Source of the DNA: Anthostomella pinea
Taxonomy: Eukaryota > Ascomycota > Sordariomycetes > Xylariales > Xylariaceae
Length of the DNA stretch: 64,000 bases
Assembly (NCBI GenBank): GCA_963556695.1
Contig: CAUWAG010000019.1
Span: 372,001 to 436,000 of the forward strand
Direction: 5' to 3'
Positions 11,194-21,563 of this stretch are shown here, one piece after another. Made by a program: the position numbers and the translations under genes. How positions within the stretch are numbered: position 1 is the first letter of the stretch; each line of letters opens with the position of its first letter. The notes beneath the pieces were generated by a model. That model did not search any database, was not told where the DNA came from, and was given only the letters and a program-made list of their open reading frames with translations.

Positions 11194-12514
11194 CTGGTCG
11201 CCCCTAGTGAGATAATAGTGTGAGTCAAGCGAATGTAAATATTGGTTATTTGCTGGGTGTTGGTGGTTTGACGGTGGGTGAGGAGGGTCGTGTCGTGTAT
11301 GTTTGTGCGAGTCAGGACAGTACTGGAATCGACGGCGAATACGGTATTAAGTATCGACTGCTGTGCCTCTCGCGTGTCAGACTCAAGAATCGGCCCCTCG
11401 TCAGCTCTCCAGGCAGCCCAGGGTCCCGGCAGTCGTCGTCAGGAATGGTGTCTGGGATTTGGATGGAATCCGGCAGGATCGCCTAACAAAGAGCTGTGCG
11501 GCACAGCAATCAAGGACCTCAATCCTCCGCTGAAAGTCCTCGCGGCAGAGGCACAGCACTTTCAGAAGACGTGCTATCGAGCGATGTAATCTTACCCGGC
11601 GACCCCGGACGCCCATGACCAGCACCGATCCTGCCATCGGGATTCTGGCCACACGCACACAAGAGGGAGGCATCAAACTCCATATTCTTGCTTCCGCAAA
11701 AACAGCTAAAAATAGAAGAACATCTCCACTTCTCTGGCAGGACCTGCTTTTCGCACATGTGTTCACAATCTGTTGCATCCACTATAACACCCGATACTCT
11801 GTACAGCTAGTACAGGGGCCTCTGCTTTTGGCGTGACACAATCGTTATGTAGGTATGGAATTTCACACACTGCTTACCTCGCATCATGTCTGAATATGAC
11901 ATCTCCCAGCATATGGAGCCGCTACGCTTTCATACTATTATCGACATTTGGACGGTCAGTCCGACTACCTTACCTGTCTGCCTTTCAGCCCTGTATGCGA
12001 CGAATTCCCAGATCCATCGTCGTCATAGGACCCGTAAACCTGGTCAAGCTGAATAGACACCCCTATCACTACCTCGATGACAGTCGTACGTCTGCCTGCC
12101 CGATTCCTGTGCCACGAGCGAGGGAGCGGCATGGAGGCGGACATCCGGCATCTCTGCACTTGCACCGACGTAGCTCTCGACGCTCACGTTGCTCGCGTGA
12201 CCGGTGCTGTCACTGCTCCGTCTGCGACCTAGTAAGAGCGCTTACGCGAAGGCATCTCTGGCAACTCTTGGGAGCAAGGTGCCAGCGTGAGGTGGGTGCT
12301 GGAGGGGGAGGCGCCGGCATGCATCCCTTTCCGAGGCCGCAGTGCTGGTTGTGGTCGTGGGAGCGAGCGCGGCGTGGGGCTGCGCTTTTGTCCGAACGAT
12401 GATTCAGTGCCGCTGCGTATCTGCGGTTGCGCCTGGCTGTGTCGAAGGAGTTAATGCTAAAGTTCGAGATGGCCCACTCAGTCGTGGAGGCAGCGTGGCG
12501 GGTGAGCATCATCG
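11194..12514. other. Intergenic, no gene supported
   Basis: Several overlapping 60-190 codon frames on both strands without recognisable features. Confidence 0.4.
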
Positions 12515-13178
12515 TCAGATCCTTAGATCCAGAGAGCCGAATGGGTGATAGTTGTAGTCATTCTTCCCGAGGAATACTTCACTTCGTTCCCAGAGCTATT
12601 CAAGCACTTTCGCATGGCCTTTGTCCAGTTTAAGTCCCTTGGCTCGATGGACCTTAGCTGTGCGCTCGAGAAACACCATGATATTCCCGATACGCAGCTC
12701 CTCGCGGGGGACCTCGCCGGACGGGTTCCTCACATCACCGGCCCAAACGAGCCGCGCCGCACATGTAAAGGCGAAGCGCAGCATGATTCTTGGATGGTAC
12801 AAGTCTATCGCCTTGCCATTCTCGACACCTCCAGTCCGCTACAACACAGTGCCTCATGGCAAGTCGCACCTTGCATGGGATCTACCCATAGAGTATGTCA
12901 GTATGTAGACCGTCAGCGTGTAAATATGAGCAGCTCATCATGAAGCAGTGAGATCAGTCACCTCGCAGTTGGTATCCCTGTCGTCTGACCACACCGCCAT
13001 GTAGATATCGTCGACATACGCAAACAATACACGCGCAAACCGCCACCCTGTTATGTACGAATTGTTCTGCAATACGTCGTCCTCGATAGGGATGTTGTCT
13101 GTGTACATGAGTAAGAGGATCGGCGTAACCGGGTGGCCCGTAGTTAGGTGGGTTATATTACCCCCTGTTTGATGGAAC
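12515..13178 (-). pseudogene. Decayed ORF, five in-frame stops, identity unknown
   Basis: One minus-strand frame stays coding-like for about 220 codons, from FHQTGGNITHLTTGHPVTP near 13178 to a terminal stop at 12515-12517. It is interrupted by five nonsense codons (TGA-TGA, TGA, TAG, TAG). Each can arise by one C-to-T change (from CGA or CAG), as expected of RIP or methyl-C deamination. Segments include FAYVDDIYMAVWSDD and, further on, AGDVRNPSGEVPREELR. The YVDD and GHPVTPILLLMY words recall reverse transcriptases, but the rest does not resemble any RT I know, so I do not assign it. The 5' end at 13178 abuts an AT-rich stretch where the frame closes. Confidence 0.4.
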
Positions 13179-13254
13179 TATTAACTATTAATATCCTGGA
13201 TATGTATATATAGTGTGTCGGTCGCCGGGTCATTTAGCAGGATCACCGAATTCA

Positions 13255-13375
13255 ACACCAGTTGACCTTAACGGGACTCCACCCGAAACATCACAGAATA
13301 TTTTTGTACGATTCCAATAACTCGCCACAGCACACACTCCTGGCATAACTATCAATAGACCCTCGAGCAGGCCCC
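13255..13375 (+). repeat. Degraded LINE RNase H fragment
   Basis: The sequence around 13271-13350 matches, with scattered C/T and G/A differences, the RNase H coding part of the LINE copy at about 17270-17350 (shared words CTCCACCCGA and CCACAGCACACACTCCTGG). It is an old, short remnant of the same family. Confidence 0.6.
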
Positions 13376-13602
13376 TTTGTCAGACAAGCAACTTGTGACA
13401 CCGAGCAAGGACCCCACAGGACCCATCGAACCACCTTTAACTATCACCGAGAAATACTTTACCGTATATTTATACCCTTATAAAGCTCGAGCCTTTGGCT
13501 TGTTACTATTTTAGACCGATAAAGTCCAATTGGGCTTCCGCGAGCACCGGCTAGTATCTTCTCCGCTGAGCGGAGACAATGGCGACTACTTAAACGTGTG
13601 TT

Positions 13603-13816
13603 TGTTGGATATCATACCAGGCTGAGGCTTTCGGGGCTGAATGCGCTAATGGGTTTAGCTTCAGGGCAGTCAGCCCACCCTCAGGCCACCAGGATCCTGG
13701 CGCCATTATTGTATGATTATCTGGTCACCCTGATGGCACACCTGTACATATGGGGGCTTCTCCCCCAGAGATCTTCTTCTCTTTCCTTTCAATATAGAAC
13801 GGTTTGAAATCTCACA
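13603..13816 (+). mobile_element. Solo LTR (copia-like), copy 1
   Basis: 214 bp, starts TGTTGGATATC and ends GAAATCTCACA (TG...CA). Flanked by the 5-bp direct repeat GTGTT (13598-13602 and 13817-13821), the integrase-type target duplication. Nearly identical copies lie at 18932-19145 (inverted) and 61826-62039, each with its own 5-bp duplication. No internal retrotransposon sequence is attached. The orientation follows the TGTTGG start common in copia LTRs and is not certain. It ends 156 bp before the ATG of the secreted kinase-like gene. Confidence 0.85.
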
Positions 13817-13972
13817 GTGTTACTCCCACTTAGCTCTACGGTCGATGAGCTTGAGAAAACTCACAATCACATCGTTTTCTTAACTCTCAGTTCTTCATCA
13901 TCACCCATCAGTCACACTGCAGACTTACGACAACAGAATTATTGAAACGACAACGAGCATAAAGATTATACG

Positions 13973-14738
13973 ATGCATTTCTCGAATGCTCTTCTCATTG
14001 GTCTGCTCGGGTTCCTGAGCGCGAGTACCAGCCCCACGCAGGGCCTTGTATCGGTAAGGACTACATATATCCCACCCAAGTAGAGTTCTATGATGTGGCT
14101 TGTGTTCGAATGCGACTTTGCTGACCTCGCGGTTCCAGGCGCGGACTCTGCCCGAGAGGAGTCCTAATGCGGGTAAAGGAGCCATCTTGTATTCTCGAGG
14201 TGACAAGATCTGGCCCAATAAGCCCAGGATTGATATGAGTCAGATTACCGACTGCCATATCATCAACCATGCATACGAAGTTGACAACAAGGACCAAAAC
14301 AACCCAGAAGAATCCTGGGGGAAGGTGTGGCGGGCCAAGGCTCCTGGCTTCGGCGAAGTGATGTTCAAGTTAGCGGAAGAGGAGTACCTCATTAACGAGT
14401 TGGAGGTCTACATGGCGGTCGAAGGGGAGTTCATAGCCCCGGAGTTCCTGGCGCTGGTCACGAAGGATGAGGAGGTTGTCGGTTTTCTGACTAAACTAAT
14501 CGGTGGAGCGACCGCACCCGAAGCCGGGGACGAAGACAGATGCGTGAACAAGCTGGAGGATTTTTACCGGAAGACGCGTCTGGTTCATGGAGACATTAAG
14601 CCGGACCAGTTCATTTTGACGAGCGAAAAAACATACCTCATTGACTTCGAGCTATCTAGGAATGGAACGGAGTCGGAAATGAATCATGAGATCGTTGAGC
14701 TGAACAAAGCCTTTGGCGAAATGCGGAAGAATTCATGA
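13973..14738 (+). CDS. Putatively secreted kinase-like-fold protein
   Basis: Exons 13973-14053 and 14139-14738; 85-nt intron GTAAGG...TTCCAG with a CTGAC branch; 226 residues. Exon 1 encodes a signal-peptide-like N-terminus (MHFSNALLIGLLGFLSAS). The body has a compact kinase-like layout: VMFK Lys near residue 103, NELEVY Glu, a hinge-like stretch VVGFLTKLIGG, the catalytic-loop motif HGDIKPDQFILT near 176 (HGD as in aminoglycoside/choline-kinase-like folds, Gln where kinases have Asn), and YLIDFE near 195 in place of DFG. It is short for a kinase, and the divergent motifs may mean weak or no catalysis. A solo LTR lies directly upstream. Family resemblance is good; secretion is predicted from sequence only. 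Confidence 0.72.
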
Positions 14739-15094
14739 CGACCTGGATTACCTTTACGGTTTTCTTGTTTCATTGTGTGGTTCCTGTACAAGATGGGATC
14801 CTGCGACACTGTGCTGGTGGTAGGACGGGTCTAGCCATCCCTATTCATTCATTAGGTAGTTCGTTTTTTTACGCCGTGGCTGCATAGCTGCCGGCAGTCT
14901 TTCAATAGCACCGTATAATACACACCCTTTTGGAATACCACGACCACAACCATAGGAAGGGCGGTACCCATTGTCAGCGCTATGCGTAATGTTTTCTGTG
15001 CTCAATTATCTGCCATATTCCCCTGGTCTGTGTCGACACACATGTGACGGCAATGGTCTGGCACACTCACAGACCCTCTCTTTCCTGCGAACTG
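14739..15094. other. Intergenic up to the LINE insertion
   Basis: 3' flank of the kinase-like gene. The last 14 bp (15081-15094, TTTCCTGCGAACTG) are one copy of the target duplication of the LINE that follows. Confidence 0.5.
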
Positions 15095-16471
15095 TTTTGT
15101 TTGTTTGTTTTGTATTTAACGTGGGGGGTAGCTCCTCAGTAGTGCAAACCACGCCTCCCAGAGCCTCTGCATCGCAGGGTTATGGAGGTCTCAAGATAAT
15201 AAGTACAGTCAGTCCCGCTCACGGGCCCATCCCCGTTGTTGCGGCGGTATGACCTTGGGGTCATCCATCTGGTCCTTTAAGGAAGGCTATCTATCAGGGG
15301 CAGATTGTTGAAAAGAACTTGCTCTTCTCCACGAATTTTGCCCATTCTGTGCTCCTCTCCCCTAAGTATTATAAATAAGCTGTCCTAGGCGAGTACCTAG
15401 GCAGCAGCCGGTTTTTCCCTAACCTCTTACAAAAGAAAATGTGTTGTGGTGTTTTCTTCTCACCATAGCTGCAGTGATCATTCGAGTCTGTGTGCCCAAA
15501 GCGTTCATAGTATCTGGCAAAGTCGCTATGTCCAGATCTGGCCGCTAGAAGTCTGTATAAAGTACTCCTCTTAAAAGATATAAGGTCTCTTTTAGTTACT
15601 GTATGTGAGTATATTTCTTGATACCTAGATTCTGATTGGTCTTTCTACCATTGGTTGAACTCTTTCTTGCCCTGTCTTTTGAGATCTCTCTTGACCCAAG
15701 AGATTGTAGGAAGATTTGTTGTGTCTGTTTCTAGCATGGCACCCTCTTTTGTTAGTGTGTTGGCAGCTTCGTTGCTATCAATATCTCTGTGTCCAGGAAT
15801 CCATTTGACGGTCACTCCAGGAGTGTGTGCTGTGGCAAGTTCTTAAAATCGTAGAAAAATGTTTTGTGATGTCTCGGGTGGAGTCCCATTGAGCCCATCT
15901 ACCACTAACGTGTTGTCCAGGCAGACATATAGCTGTTTTCCGTGTCCAATTACCCTGGCTGCTGCAAGACCTTGGAGAGCACCATGGACTTCAGCATCTA
16001 CTACTTCTGCTTGGAGAAGTCTGCCCTTTCCCCGGTATACTTCTTGTGTAGTGCCGCCTTTCCTGATGGTATAACCCCATCCAGTGCGGGTTGCGCCTTG
16101 GTCATCCAATTGTGATCCATCTGAGTAGATGACAAGGTCAGTGTTCATGTTTCTCTCTTGTAGCCATTGCTTGAAGAGCTCTATTTCTTTGTCTTTGTCT
16201 TTACGGATTGGGCGCTTCTTCCATGATGGCATGGTAAGTGTTGGTCTCTGGAAGTCAGGGACTAGCTGGAAGCTCCTTTGTAGCCTTGTTGGATTCTTGC
16301 GAGCTTGTATTTGGAGCCTGCCAACAAGAGGGTGTCTCTGATCTATTCGTCCTAGTCGGAGGCCGTGACGTCGTCTTATTGACTCTGCAAGAACTCCTGC
16401 TGGGGGAATCTGCGATTCAAAGTGTAAGATATGTCCAGGGTGTGTTTTCCAGACTGGCAAGATAGCCCTGA
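15095..16471 (-). mobile_element. 5'-truncated LINE (Tad-like), left arm of an inverted pair
   Basis: Flanked by the 14-bp direct repeat TTTCCTGCGAACTG (15081-15094 and 16472-16485), a target-primed insertion footprint. Read on the minus strand it begins TCAGGGC and covers the RNase H part of ORF2 and the 3' UTR. It ends GTTAAATAC followed by an (AAAC)n tail seen in plus orientation as TTTG repeats at 15095-15113. The right arm at 16673-18064 is the same fragment in opposite orientation. Confidence 0.85.
15843..16460 (-). pseudogene. LIN E ORF2 remnant: RNase H domain
   Basis: Open frame of 205 codons encoding the RNase H domain of the LINE polyprotein: first Asp in VIYSDGSQLDD, Glu in VDAEVHGALQ, Asp in YVCLDNT. 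It lacks the endonuclease and RT domains because the copy is 5'-truncated. A stop falls right after NIFLRF, while the homologous right-arm copy reads on into HTPGVTIKWIPGHRDIDSNEAAN. No independent start is expected. Confidence 0.75.
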
Positions 16472-16672
16472 TTTCCTGCGAACTGCAGGCCTGTGTCTGC
16501 TCTTATCAAATGCCCGGGGTATTACTTTAAATGGTTGACTCGAAATTCGACAGTTCAAAGGACGGCCGGGTGCGCTCGCTTTTCTAAGTTCTAATCAGGA
16601 ACTCGACCGAGCGGTACCTACCTGCGCGGTGACGAGATTGAACGCCCTACGTTAGTGACAATCGATTTGGAT

Positions 16673-18064
16673 CGTACTACGAACAGCGATCAGGGATATC
16701 TTGCCAGTCTGGAAAACACACCCTGGACATATCCTACACTTTGAATCGCAGATTCCCCCAGCAGGAGTTCTTGTAGAGTCAATAAGACGACGTCACGGCC
16801 TCCGACTAGGACGAATAGACCAGAGACACCCTCTTGTTGGCAGGCTCCAAATACAAGCTCGCAAGAATCCAATAAGGCTACAAAGGAGCTTCCAGCTAGT
16901 CCCTGACTTCCAGAGACCAACACTTACCATGCCATCATAGAAAAAGCGCCCAATCCATAAAGATAAAGACAAAAAAATAGAGCTCTTCAAGCAATGGCTA
17001 TAAGAGAGAAATATGAACACTGACCTTGTCATCTACTCAGATGGATCACAATTGGATGACCAAGGCGCAACCCGCACTGGATAGGGTTATACCATCAGGA
17101 AAGGCGGCACTACACAAGAAGTATACCGGGGAAAGGGCAGACTTCTCCAAGCAGAAGTAGTAGATGCTGAAGTCCATGGTGCTCTCCAAGGTCTTGCAGC
17201 AGCCAGGGCAATTGGACACGGAAAACAGCTATATGTCTGCCTGGACAACACGTCAGTGGTAGATGGGCTCAATAGGACTCCACCCGAGACATCACAAAAC
17301 ATTTTTCTACGATTTCAAGAACTTGCCACAGCACACACTCCTGGAGTGACCATCAAATGGATTCCTGGACACAGAGATATTGATAGCAACGAAGCTGCCA
17401 ACACACTAACAAAAGAGGGTGCCATGCTAGAAACAGACACAACAAATCTTCCTACAATCTCTTGGGTCAAGAGAGATCTCAAAAAACAAGGCAAGAAAGA
17501 GTTCAACTAATGGTAGAAAGACCAATCAGAATCTAGGTATCAAGAAATATACTCACATACAGTAACTAAAAGAGACCTTATATCTTTTAAGAGGAGTACT
17601 TTATACAGACTTCTAGCGGCCAGATCTGGACATAGCGACTTTGCCAGATACTATGAACGCTTTGGGCATACAGACTCGAATGATCACTGCAGCTATGGTA
17701 AGAAGAAAACACCACAATACATTTTCTTTTGTAAGAGGTTAGGGAAAAACTGGCTGCTGCCTAGGTACTCGCCTAGGACAGCTTATTTATAATACTTAGG
17801 GGAGAGGAGCACAGAATGGGCAAAATTCGTGGAGAAGAGCAAGTTCTTTTCAACAATCTGCCCCTGATAGATAGCCTTCCTTAAAGGACCAGATGGATGA
17901 CCCCAAGGTCATACCGCCGCAACAACGGGGATGGGCCCGTGAGCGGGACTGACTGTACTTATTATCTTGAGACCTCCATAACCCTGCGATACAGAGGCTC
18001 TGGGAGGCGTGGTTTGCACTACTGAGGAGCTACCCCCCACGTTAAATACAATCAATCAATCAAT
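16673..18064 (+). mobile_element. 5'-truncated LINE (Tad-like), right arm of an inverted pair
   Basis: Flanked by CAATCGATTTGGAT at 16659-16672 and 18065-18078 (overlapping the tail, so its exact edge is ambiguous). It contains the same RNase H to 3' UTR fragment as the left arm, beginning about 18 bp further 5'. The 3' end reads GTTAAATAC followed by an AATC repeat. About 170 bp of non-repeated sequence separates the two arms. Confidence 0.83.
16701..17510 (+). pseudogene. LINE ORF2 remnant: RNase H domain, with nonsense codons
   Basis: Same protein segment as the left arm. Here it has in-frame stops where the other copy has sense codons: TAA for CAA and TAG for TGG, all C-to-T or G-to-A, as RIP would produce. 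It continues through WIPGHRDIDSNEAANTLTKEG. Beyond the frame, a Cys/His segment near 17690-17735 (HCSYGKKKTPQYIFFCK) resembles the C-terminal zinc-knuckle-like region of these LINEs. Confidence 0.72.
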
Positions 18065-18078
18065 CAATCGATTTGGAT

Positions 18079-18455
18079 ACTTGCTTGGACTTTACAGGGC
18101 TGCGCTTTAATGCGCGCGCAAGAGCCATCGGGATCGCAGCTTACTGTAAGCATCCTTGATAGGAGGCATAGGCAAATATGTCAAAGATTGATGGTAGCAA
18201 CTTAAGAGGCGGAGAGTGAAAAGATAGAGAGGCGTTCGTGTAAGAAAGCAAAGTAGCTGAAGCACTTAGTAAAAGCACAGGGGAAAGGAGACCGTCGGGA
18301 ACCGCAGCGATGTAGCATGAGAACACGCTGAATAGTACGTCAAAGCCAAGGGGGATGATATGAACTGACGAGCAAGGCAATCGACAAGATCTTCCACAAA
18401 CCTGTGGAGGTACGGATGCTAGTTACGAAGGCTACGTGTTACCTACTGATGGTGG
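18079..18455. other. Intergenic between LINE and decayed ORF
   Basis: No feature recognised. Confidence 0.4.
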
Positions 18456-18896
18456 ATGTCTAGAGGCCGACTGACCGTCCATTTATCAACACGACCTTTG
18501 CTGCACCTAGACTCGACCCTCTGCGAGCTCCTGGACCTGAAGTCCGCCGCTATACTGTTCATACTGGACCGCCGTCTGGTGAAAGCCAACCAGTCAGGCA
18601 TCCAGCGCATTGCGAACAAGATCTTCCTGAACGCCAAGACTAGCGCGCTGGAGAACGGCGTTGTCAACGAGGAGTTTCAATGCGCTTGGGAGAAGTAGGC
18701 ACACAGCAAATTGGAGTCGTTCTTCAAGCAATGGTTTTACAGTCATCACCCCCTCCAACGTACTTGGACCACCGTAGGTAAGCAGAGTGCCGCTCGTGGC
18801 AATAACAGCTCGCAACAAAGAGCCATCAACTACCTCTTACGTCGCACGAAAATGGGCCCCCGTACTGGCTGTATTGAGATATTCTGGGTCTTATAG
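18456..18896 (+). pseudogene. Unrecognised ORF with one in-frame TAG
   Basis: One frame is open for 146 codons except for a TAG at 18696-18698. Segments before (LCELLDLKSAAILFILDRRLVKANQSG) and after the stop (LESFFKQWFYSHHPLQRTW) look equally coding-like. CAG to TAG would explain the stop. It ends 35 bp before a solo LTR. No family recognised; it may be a fragment of an older element. Confidence 0.3.
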
Positions 18897-18931
18897 GGGA
18901 TGCAACATCTTCAACTCAAAGAGCCAGCATC

Positions 18932-19145
18932 TGTGAGATTTCAAACCGTTCTATATTGAAAGGAAAGAGAAGAAGATCTCTGGGGGAGAAGCCCCCATAT
19001 GTACAGGTGTGCCATCAGGGTGACCAGATAATCATACGATAATGGCGCCAGGATCCTGGTGGCCTGAGGGTGGGCTGACTGCCCTGAAGCTAAACCCATT
19101 AGCGCATTCAGCCCCGAAAGCCTCAGCCTGGTATGATATCCAACA
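18932..19145 (-). mobile_element. Solo LTR (copia-like), copy 2, inverted
   Basis: 214 bp, reverse complement of copies 1 and 3 with only a few C/T differences. Flanked by the 5-bp duplication GCATC (18927-18931 and 19146-19150). Terminal TGTGAGATTTC and ATATCCAACA. Confidence 0.85.
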
Positions 19146-19427
19146 GCATCAGATGGACTTAAGCGGACTTACGCAGAGGAAGTCCGCCTGGACATAAGAA
19201 CATTACACCCAGTCACCCACTTTTGAGCAGCGTGTCCCAGATGTAATTCCCTACGACAGAAGGGACGGGGAGAGGTGGCGGGCACATAAATACGGCGTGA
19301 CGCTCGCCCTACCTGGGTACGGCTTGGCAGACTACACTCGCGACATCCACAAGACCATTATCAAGCTCAGACCAGATTCGAAGTCCACAACACCATCATC
19401 AAGCTCAGACCAAACTCGACATACATC
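19146..19427. other. Leader of the SnoaL-like gene
   Basis: Upstream region with an imperfect direct repeat of about 30 bp around AAGCTCAGACCA (19362-19418) ending just before the ATG. Confidence 0.4.
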
Positions 19428-19895
19428 ATGGCCCTTCCAGCCTCCTTGCCCTCTCTCACAGAGCGCGAAGCAATCACCGACACCCTCTACCGCGCCATCG
19501 TCGGCATCGACACCGCAGACAAAGCCCTCTTCGACTCGGCCCTAGCCGACGATGGCCGCATCGAGATCAGCGGCCACGTCATGGAAGGCCGCGAAGCGAT
19601 CCATGCTGGCATGTTCGACTTTATCTCAACCAAACTCACGACCACTCATTTCCTCAGCAACATTCGCATCGACGTCAAGCCTGGTGCGACGACTGCGAAA
19701 GTAACGGCACAGTCTCTGGCGCAGCATTGCCGGCCGGGAGACGGGACTCAGCCGGGTGCTGCGAAGTTCTTGGCGGGTGGAATGTACTTTGTTGATGTGG
19801 CGAAGGATGAGAAAGATGGGTTGTGGAAGGTGAAGGACTGGACATTGAAGGTTGTTTGGAGTGAAGGGGATGCTGGCGTTATGGCGAGGGGTTGA
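19428..19895 (+). CDS. SnoaL-like (NTF2-fold) protein
   Basis: Single exon, 155 residues. It opens with LTEREAITDTLYRAIVGIDTADKALFDSALADDGRIEISG, then EGREAIHAGMFDFIS, TTTHFLSNIRIDVKPGATTAKVTAQSLAQH and a closing DGLWKVKDWTLKVVW. This order (alpha helix, D/W-rich strand, H-x-LSN-x-x-I strand, W-x-x strand) is typical of the SnoaL-like domain, a small alpha+beta cone used by polyketide cyclases, dehydratases and many uncharacterised fungal proteins. It is a cytosolic protein of family-typical length. Substrate unknown; no biosynthetic cluster is visible nearby. Confidence 0.78.
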   Translation: MALPASLPSLTEREAITDTLYRAIVGIDTADKALFDSALADDGRIEISGHVMEGREAIHAGMFDFISTKLTTTHFLSNIRIDVKPGATTAKVTAQSLAQHCRPGDGTQPGAAKFLAGGMYFVDVAKDEKDGLWKVKDWTLKVVWSEGDAGVMARG

Positions 19896-20160
19896 ACCAG
19901 CACGGAGGCAGTGTTACCCATTGCCTCAGTCATCATAGCGTAGAGATATGTAACTTCTGGAAGACGTTGCTCTAGATCTGTCGGTGACTCATCAATGGCC
20001 CGCTTTCGGCACAGCAACTTACCTATGAAGCCAGCGTAAGCGTAGAGATTCCTGCTCGAAACCACGCAATTAAAAGCCGAATCAACGAGGGATTCACCTC
20101 GACGACTTCACCACCAATCATCGTCGCCGCCTTGCATAAACCTTCTCAGGATAGTACGAG

Positions 20161-20690
20161 GCAGTTATATCTGTGGCGCCATAGCCTATGAGCTCGACAT
20201 TGATGAGCCACGCGAGTCGGTAGAAAACCCCCTTCCAAACACGTCCTCAAAGTGATATCCGAGTGCTGACGCAGATGCACAGGTCATCTGCCACTGCAAA
20301 GACTGTCACAAAGTCTTCTCCCTGACCGGCGGGGTCAGCATTGTTGTTCCCGCAGACAAGGTGTATCTCCCACACCACCGTACACCCTCTTCCGCATTGG
20401 CTGACTCAAGCCTCGATCCTAAGCTGCAAGTCATCTCCGGCACCCCCAAGCGCTTTACCCGCAAAGGCACCTCGGGCAAAAACGTGACATACTTCAGCTG
20501 CCCCATATGTCCGACAGTTCTCTTCAACGAGCCGGAAGCTCGCCCGGGGATGAGAGTGCCGAACATCGGCACACTGGACGATTGCGAGTTCTTGGAGAGG
20601 TGCAAGCCCGGTGCTGAGATCTATGCGAAGGATAGAGTGGGTTAGTGCTGTGCCTTTGAAGGGGCGAAGCAGAATGCTACCATGTCATGT
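20161..20690 (+). pseudogene. GFA-family (glutathione-dependent formaldehyde-activating-like) gene, broken
   Basis: Exon 20161-20219 gives SYICGAIAYELDIDEPRES. A 63-nt intron (20220-20282, GTAGAA...CACAG, CTGAC branch) joins in frame to VICHCKDCHKVFSLTGG...VISGTPKRFTRKGTSG...YFSCPICPTVLF...PGMRVPNIGTLDD...YAKDRVG. The CxC, CHCxDC and CPxC cysteines match the zinc-binding Mss4-like fold of the GFA family. Lesions: no ATG precedes the first exon in frame, and the frame stops at 20643-20645 while the family C-terminus (WVSAVPLKG) continues in another frame just beyond, so an indel lies near 20638. Both ends damaged, hence pseudogene. The function of fungal GFA members is mostly unknown. Confidence 0.68.
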
Positions 20691-21563
20691 TAGCCTGAGG
20701 TCTAGGTTACAAAATTTGCTTGGATGAGCTGTGTTCTCTCAGGTGATGTTATGAAAGCTTGGTTCGCATTGTGTCGCCTCGAGACTCGAGTACGCCTCTG
20801 TCGCAGCTTCCACAAGATCTTTATTAGACAAAACGCCTCTTATCGGCTACTTAGTAAGCATGTTATCTGTCATGAGCCACAGCTAGCTGAGGCTGATGCC
20901 ATTTTCCTGTACATCAGACACTCGCGCTAAGCATAGGGACTCGGAACATCACATTTGCATTCCTACTCTGAGCAGCCAAGTGCCTCCACGTGTAGCATTC
21001 TCATCTGTTCACAAAGCGACGACTTAGCTACCGAATAGGTAGCGATTGCCGCTGCGATGGGGAACTCTTCGAAACGCGAAACTCACCATTGAATCAGGCG
21101 ATGTTACGCAGTCACGGCAATCAACTGCTTCTTCGGTGTTACGGTACAAGTACATTGTACCTCCACATGTACCTATATATATGGGAGGCCCACCTCCCAC
21201 CTGAAGCGGCCTTCCTTCTTCCTTCTTCCTTCTTCATAGATCGTTGAATCTAGCTTTATCTATCCATCAGTCCTGACCAGTTGTACTGCAGGCCTGATCG
21301 TCACAGTCGGATCCTTTAAGACCGATCCGTTCTGTGTGCTCGGAGGAAGTCGATATTGACTGCGATGGTGTGTACGTATCATTCTCTGCAACCAATCCTC
21401 TAGAGACACGTAGGGGGCGCAGCAGTCCTCTTACCCCTCACTGCTTTCCTTTCCATGGAGCTTATAGGTATGCTGACATATACAGAAGAAGAAAACGAAA
21501 CAACAACATGAGGTAGTATCTCGCTCTTGAGACCTTCGCCCAATTCTGTTATCTTGCTTTACC
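20691..21563. other. Intergenic; promoter-like sequence of HET gene 2
   Basis: No gene seen. TATATATA at 21174-21182 followed by a CTTCCTT repeat tract (about 21210-21235) looks like a fungal core promoter about 330 bp before the HET start. Confidence 0.4.

Noticed and set aside
12890..13110. Reverse transcriptase call from the YVDD word
   Set aside because: Only two short words fit; the long downstream part has no RT motifs, so it is left unassigned.
13598..13807. 69-codon ORF also present at 61788-62030
   Set aside because: Lies inside solo LTR copies; the repeat explains the identity.
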